NCBI RefSeq assembly: GCF_002288925.2
Contig: NW_022098067.1
Location: forward strand, 4,411,352 to 4,475,351
Direction of reading: 5' to 3'
Length of the DNA: 64,000 nt
Origin: Delphinapterus leucas
Lineage: Eukaryota; Chordata; Mammalia; Artiodactyla; Monodontidae
Part shown: one piece after another, positions 58,380 to 64,000 of the stretch
Layout: every line of letters begins with the position of its first letter
Numbering within the stretch: position 1 is the stretch's first letter
Position numbers and translations under genes: made by a program
The notes under the pieces: model-generated
The model's database searches: none
What the model saw: the letters and a program-made list of their open reading frames with translations, nothing else
What the model was told of the DNA's origin: nothing

Positions 58380-60298
58380 AAGGGCCATATATGACAAACC
58401 CACAGCCAACATCGTCCTCAATGGTGAAAAACTGAAACCATTTCCACTAAGATCAGGAACAAGACAAGGTTGCCCACTCTCACCACTATTATATAACATT
58501 GTTTTGGAAGTTTTAGCCACAGCAATCAGAGAAAAAAAAGAAATCCAAATCAGAAAAGAAGAAGTAAAGCTGTCACTGTTTGCAGATGACATGATACTAT
58601 ACATAGAGAATCCTAAAGATGCTACCAGAGAACTACTAGAGCCAATCAATGAATTTGGCAAAGTAGCAGGATACAAAATTAATGCACAGAAATCCCTTGC
58701 ATTCCTATACACTAATGATGAAAAATCTGAAACAGAAATTAAGGAAACACTCCCATTTACCACTGCAACAAAAAGAATAAAATACCTAGGAATAAACCTA
58801 CCTAAGGAGACAAAAGACCTGTATGCAAAAAACTATGAAACTGATGAAAGAAATTAAAGGTGATACAAACAGATGGAGAGATATACCATGTTCTTGGATT
58901 GGAAAATCAACATTATGAAAATGACTCTAGTACCCAAAGCAGTCTGCAGATTCAGTGCAATCCCTATCAAACTACCAAAGGCATTTTTCACAGAACTAGA
59001 ACAAAAAATTTCACAATTTGTATGGAAATACAAAAGACCCCAAATAGCCAAAGCAACCTTGAGAAAGAAAAACGGAGCTGGAGGAATCAGACTCCCTGAC
59101 TTCAGACTATACTACAAAGCTACAGTAATCAAGACAATATGGTACTGGAACAAAAACAGAAATATAGATCAATGGAACAGGATAGAAAGCCGAGATAAAC
59201 CCATGCACCTATGGTCACCTTATTTTTGATAAAGGAGGCAAGACTATACAATGGAGAAAAGACAGCCTCTTCAATAAGTGGTGGGGAAAACTGGACAGCT
59301 ACATGTAAAAGAATGAAATTAGAACACTCCCTAACACCATACACAAAAATAAACTCAAAATGGATTAAAGGTCTAAATGTAAGGCCAGACACTATAAAAC
59401 TCTTAGAGGAAAACATAGGCAGAACACTCTATGACATAAGTCACAGCAAGATCCTTTTTGACCCATCTCCTAAAGAAATGCAAATAAAAACAAAAATAAA
59501 CAAATGGGACCTAATGAAACTCAAAACTTTTGCACAGCAAAGGAAACCATAAACAAGACCAAAAGACAGCTCTCAGAATGGGAGAAAATGTTTGCAAATG
59601 AAGCAACTGACAAAGGATTAATCTCCAAAATTTACAAGCAGATCATGCATCTCAGTATCAAAAAAACAAGCAACCCAGTCCAAAAATGGGCGGAAGACCT
59701 AAATAGACATTTCTCCAAAGAAGATATACAGATTGCCAACAAACACATGAAAGAATGTTCAACATCATTAATCATTAGAGAAATGCAAATCAAAACTAAA
59801 ATGAGCTATCACCTCACACCTGTCAGAATGGCCATCATCAAAAAATCTACAAACAGTAAATGCTGGAGAGGGTGTGGAGAAAGGGGAACCCTCTTGCACT
59901 GTTGGTGGGAATGTAAATTGATACAGCCACTATGGAGAACAGTATGGTGGTTCCTTAAAAAACTAAAAATAGAAATACCATACCACCCAGCAATCCCACT
60001 TCTTGGTATATACCCTGAGAAAACCATAATTCAAAAAGATTCATGTACCACAATGTTCATTGCAACTCTGTTTACAGTAACCAGGACATGGAAGCAACCT
60101 AAGTGTCCATCAACAGATGAATGGGTAAAGAAGAAGAATTGGCACATATATACAATGGAATATTACTCAGCCATAAAAAGAAACGAAATTGAGTTATTTG
60201 TAGTAAGGTGGATGGACCTTGAGTCTGTCATACAGAGTGAAGAAAGTCAGAAAAAGAAAGACAAATACCGTATGCTAACACACATGTATGGAATATAA
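58380..60298 (+). pseudogene. L1 ORF2 pseudogene, C-terminal half
   Basis: The 5'-truncated ORF2 keeps the RT motif LFADDMILY (piece 58504-58857). Two further pieces in other frames follow (58873-59229 and 59211-59552). The last piece of 264 codons (59504-60298) has the cysteine-rich motif [18 protein letters not shown] (C-x3-C-x7-H-x4-C-type spacing) and the normal C-terminus HMYGI. Three frameshifts separate the pieces. There is no start or endonuclease, so it is not functional. Confidence 0.88.
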
Positions 60299-60649
60299 AA
60301 AAAAATTGATCATGAAGAACCTAGGTGCAGCATTGGGAATAAAGACACAGACCTACTAGAGAATGGACTTGAGGACACAGGGAGAGGGAAGGGTAAACTG
60401 GGACAAAGTGAGAGAGTGGCATGAACACATATACACTACCAAATGTAAAACTGATAGCTCGTGGGAAGCAGCTGCATAGCACAGGGAGATCAGCTCGGTG
60501 CTTTGTGACTACCTAGAGGGGTGTGGTAGGGAGGGTGGGAGGGAGGGAGACGCAAGAGGGAAGAGATATGGGGTTATATGTATATGTATAGCTGATTCAT
60601 TTTGTTATAAAGCAGAAACTAACACGCTATTGTAAAGCAATTATACTCC

Positions 60650-60655
60650 AATAAA
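60650..60655 (+). terminator. L1 polyadenylation signal AATAAA in sense with the gene
   Basis: actccaataaagatgttaaa is the normal 3' end of cetartiodactyl L1. It is a potential premature polyadenylation site in the CWF19L2 intron. Use is not shown by sequence alone. Confidence 0.6.
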
Positions 60656-60764
60656 GATGTTAAAAATATATACATATATATATATATGTATTTTAACGGA
60701 GCCTTCCATTTCTTTTTCTTTGACTATCAGATTTGCACAAAGTGCTATTAATAGATGGAAATGA

Positions 60765-60940
60765 AAGTCATATTTGAATAATATTCTCTGTGCCAAGCAT
60801 TTATATACATTTTTCTATTTGACCTTCACAGCAAACTTCTGAGCTCTTCATATTTCTCATGAGACTCACAGATGTTAAATAACTTGCCTGAAGTTACGTA
60901 GTTATAAGTATCAGAGCTGTGATTAGAGCCTTGTCTTTCT
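60765..60940 (-). repeat. MIR SINE
   Basis: gccaagcatttatatacatt, gttaaataacttgcctgaag and gtatcagagctgtgattaga are the inverted MIR. Confidence 0.6.
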
Positions 60941-62036
60941 CTTTATTTTTTTCCTAATTGTCTGTGTCATACATGTTTTCACATTTTATTTTAAAATGTG
61001 AAAATATTTTTAAAAAGCACAAAGTAGTAACCCATTTCTCTGCATTTTACATATTGTACTATTTTGTAAACTGATTATTTTTTAATTATGCTTTTCCTAT
61101 AACCTGAACAACTCTTTATAATCCCCAATTTTAATTGCTTTATACTATTTCAAGATGACCACTCTTCTTCCACCATACCATACTGTCTCTTTCCAAGTCA
61201 TGCCTTCCTGAGGACACAATACAAAATATATATAATTAAGTAGAAATATGTAATTCACTGCCAAAATTAGTAAATGCTGACTGTATAAGGGTATTAGAGG
61301 AGAGAGATATTACTTTAAATTGACCAGTTTGAATACTTTCTAGTGACAGAATAAGGGCTTGAAGGAAAAACTTGCAAGGACACAAGATCTACTTAACTTT
61401 TAAAGCTAGAAATTATGGCCTTTTCCAATCAAGATAGTGTTTAAAATACTTCATGCATGCACACGTGTGTGTGTGTTTGTGTGTCTGTGTGTGAGTGTGT
61501 ATAGAAAGAGGGAGGGATAAAAGAGAGGGAAAGATAATAGTTAATTGTGGAAATATTTTGAAACAAGGTTGGTAAACTAAAAATTTCTGTACCCACCTCA
61601 CCAGTTAATAAAAAACTATGATTGTTCATGTTTAATTTATCTTTGATCAATAAATAGTAGTATAATATCAGGAATGTTATACCTCTGCATTGTGAGGAAA
61701 ATATAAGAAAGCATATCCTTAATCTCTATTTGCATAGTCTAAGGAAAATTACTCGGCTGTTATATATTTTAAAAATTTCTTTTCTTTCCTGTTTCCCCAT
61801 AAGACAGAAAAATAATTGGTTCTGATTATAATTGCTGGATATTATAAAGCACTATCTAGCTGAAAGGCTACCAAATGAAATGTTTTATTTAAGAAGTTAG
61901 GTTATTGTTTAAATACCTATAGAACTGGAAATTCAGTGTATACGTTTGTCTTGAGGGATGCTTAATTAGGAAGAGGGATTAAGCATAACTTTCTGATTTC
62001 ATGCTGTATTCATGTGTGATTTATCTATTTATTTAG
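60941..62036. other. Intron sequence before the last exon in the window
   Basis: AT-rich, with a (TG)n microsatellite at 61465-61501. No other element was recognised. Confidence 0.5.
61465..61501. repeat. (TG)n microsatellite, interrupted
   Basis: gtgtgtgtgtgtttgtgtgt and continuing. The antisense open frames here (61413-61650) are products of the repeat. Confidence 0.85.
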
Positions 62037-62138
62037 GTACCCAGAGGCTTACCTTACTTCTCTGTGAATTTTGGCCTCCAGGGAGGGTTTGCCCATGTCA
62101 TTGAAGATCAACACAAATTCCCTCATTACTTTGGAAAG
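62037..62138 (+). CDS. CWF19L2: CWF19L2 internal coding exon (fifth in window, probably penultimate of the gene)
   Basis: This exon encodes 34 codons (102 nt, phase 0 at both ends). The acceptor is tttatctatttatttag and the donor is AAG|GTATGC. The translation begins [18 protein letters not shown] and ends FPHYFGK, which is characteristic of the CwfJ_C_2 domain of CWF19 proteins. In the family a short C-terminal segment follows. I looked for a matching exon from 62139 to 64000 and found none, so the last coding exon and the 3'UTR probably lie beyond the window. The window therefore ends in the final intron. Reading frame and splice sites are intact. Confidence 0.94.
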
Positions 62139-64000
62139 GTATGCTCACGAATTTAGTAAAGTACCAGAGTTTAGCAATTTTGTAACACTTTTCTTTTGAA
62201 GGGAAATCAAAACTTTGGGCACAATATATAGTGAAGTTGGTTATTACTGTTCCACCCAAGTTTTAGAGGGAGTACCCAGAAACTGTTAATAAATATATCC
62301 CAGAATATTTATTATAACAGGAATATTACTTTGTAACCAAACATTTGTTGACAGTGTCAATGGTGACTATAATGTTTTTCCTGTGGAGTCAGCCAGGCTT
62401 GTGCTGAGAGTGATTGATGATAATTGATAATGATGATAACCCATTCATTGAGGGTTTACAATGAGCCTGTTACTGTTCTGAGCACTCATTTAATGCTCAC
62501 AATAACTCTATTATATAAATATTTTTATACTTTCATTTTATAGATGATGAAACTGAGCTACAGAGAGGCTATATAACTTCCCCATGGTCATGTGCTAATA
62601 AGTGACAGAAACAAGGGGTGCATAAGCTCATAGTTGAACTAGAGAACAAATGATCTCACATCTTCATTTATAATTAAGAACGATATAGTCCAAGAATGTG
62701 TCGCTCATTTCACACAGATAGTTTCTGGACAGATACTAGAGTGTAGATCTTTCATTTTTTGCTAGTGGATTTTTTCTGTTACTACAGATTGCCTTCTAGG
62801 GTTATAGTCCTTAAATTTAAGGTCTACTGAGTATCTGGGAAGTATGTAAGTTAGTATCAGGGACTAGAATGAAATTAGTGTAGCTATTGAAGCAATCAAA
62901 AGAAGTCTGGGCAATAACAGCTCTAGAAGTGACCTTTCAATCTAGTATAACTCAGGCCTTTCTCTGTAAATTAGAGGAGCCTAGATGAACTCTGTCCATG
63001 GTTCCCTGTTCTTCCTCCCCACTTTCATCTCCTGTGTAAGATCATTTTCTACAAAGAATAGTGACATGTAAGAGGTTTGGACTCAAAAATGTTTATGCTG
63101 TTATCCTTAAAGGTTAACTAGAGGCCTAAAATCACATTCATCTATGAACTGTTGAGATATGTTACAGAAACTTGTCTGAGAATTTTTCAGAATATCTTTT
63201 CCCAGAGTTAATTAGAAAGAAATTTGTTTTCATTGCTCTGAAAAATTCTGTTGTTATTCAATAGAGCTTTATAACTCAAAGCTTTATGACTCTGCATTTA
63301 TTTCTTTCAAAAAAAGAAAACTTAATTCTAGTGAAAATGAAGTAAAATATCAATTTTTTAACTTGCATAAATTTAATTGGGAGATCGCCCCCCCAATATT
63401 ATGCATGTGCTATGATTTTTATGTTACTGTTTTAATGTTAAAAGGAAAGCTTCTTTAGTTAGCATTACATCATTGATCCGTTTTCCCCAAAATCTTCTTT
63501 CCAAGAAACAGCCTATGAGACCAAAACTCCCTTCAGCCTGCAGTTGTTTAGAGAGCAAGAAGGGTTGGCCTTTTTCCATTAACATCTGCTTCAGTAACAG
63601 AAAAAGAATCAGTCCTTATATGGTACACATGAGACAAAACTTGATGCTTTATAGACAGTTTTAGATCAATTTATAAGCTAGGCTTTCTTAAACTACATTG
63701 CTAGTGATTGGCTGGTGCCAAGAAACACTTGCATTAAATCTAAATGTGCCCTCTTTTTAAACTATGTCTCTGTTAACCCCTTTATTTCCCTTTCCCACTG
63801 AAAAGAGGTTTCCTTTTCCATGAAGCTTTTCCTGATTTATCCAACAATTAGAATCTTCTTTCTTTTTGAGTTTCCATGTAGTCTGCTTTGACATTTGCCT
63901 TATTCTGCTTTATAACTCCCACCACAGCTCCACATTCTGTTATGAGCTTTCTGAAGACAGAGAAATGTATTTTAGTTATCTCTGTATCCCCTACAATATT
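62139..64000. other. Final CWF19L2 intron in the window (incomplete)
   Basis: Starts with the GTATGC donor. Apart from a MIR at 62430-62640 no element is recognised, and no exon matching the expected C-terminus of the protein is seen. Confidence 0.55.
62430..62640 (-). repeat. MIR SINE
   Basis: tgttctgagcactcatttaa, atgctcacaataactctatt, tagatgatgaaactgagcta and gtgctaataagtgacagaaa are the inverted MIR over nearly its full length. Confidence 0.8.

Larger units (their letters stand above)
58373..60688 (+). mobile_element. 5'-truncated L1 in sense orientation (about 2.3 kb)
   Basis: It begins inside the ORF2 RT (aataaagggccatatatgac) and runs through the RT active site, the C-terminal domain and the 3'UTR to an AATAAA and an A/TA-rich tail. 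The short matched flanks tattttaa at 58364-58371 and 60689-60696 may be its target duplication. It is in the same direction as CWF19L2. Confidence 0.88.

Noticed and set aside
62139..64000. Search for the last CWF19L2 coding exon
   Set aside because: No segment matching the expected C-terminal residues with splice sites was found; it likely lies beyond 64000.
1..64000. A new multi-gene biological system
   Set aside because: The window is a mammalian intron-rich gene segment filled with known transposon classes. Nothing suggests a defence, biosynthetic or mobile gene cluster beyond these.

Overview
The window is nuclear DNA from a mammal, very probably a cetacean. Two tRNA-Glu-derived SINEs of the CHR type (12059-12261 and 36011-36196) belong to the cetacean/hippo/ruminant clade and look most like whale and dolphin copies. 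The young L1s have the CpG-rich 5'UTR and 3' end expected of cetartiodactyl L1. No microbial operon, CRISPR array, plasmid or phage is present, and I found no new multi-gene system.

The only cellular gene is CWF19L2 (CWF19-like spliceosome-associated protein 2), on the + strand. Five internal coding exons lie at 21338-21550, 34564-34680, 39611-39766, 41729-41809 and 62037-62138. They join into one open frame of 223 codons covering most of the C-terminal CwfJ_C_1 (HIT-like) and CwfJ_C_2 region. All five are flanked by AG/GT, and all are multiples of three with phase-0 junctions. The 5' part of the gene and the last coding exon lie outside the window, so everything else here is intron.

The introns are mostly transposon debris. 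By my tally L1 sequence covers about 37 kb (nearly 60%), mostly antisense to the gene. Two near-full-length L1s, both with broken ORFs, lie at 3548-10701 and 50241-57234. The window opens inside the 5'UTR of a third young L1 (1-540) that interrupts an older L1 (541-2762). Other pieces include two L1s with twin-priming inversions (22431-24606 and 44190-46872), an older L1 with an internal deletion (28807-33722), a sense-strand 5' half (47095-49440) and a sense 5'-truncated copy (58373-60688). Older material includes an ERVL-type retroviral remnant (about 12500-14950), LTR-like pieces, MIR SINEs, a Tigger/MER2 DNA element with TA target duplication (22000-22215), and a hAT-type element split by an L1 (about 42575-43985).

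The observations most worth a second look are: a non-transposon duplication of about 208 bp upstream of the third exon, one copy of which carries a possible in-frame 42-nt cryptic exon; a probable 3' transduction in the 3548-10701 L1; tandemly duplicated YY1-type sites at the 5' end of the 50241-57234 L1; and the two twin-priming inversions.
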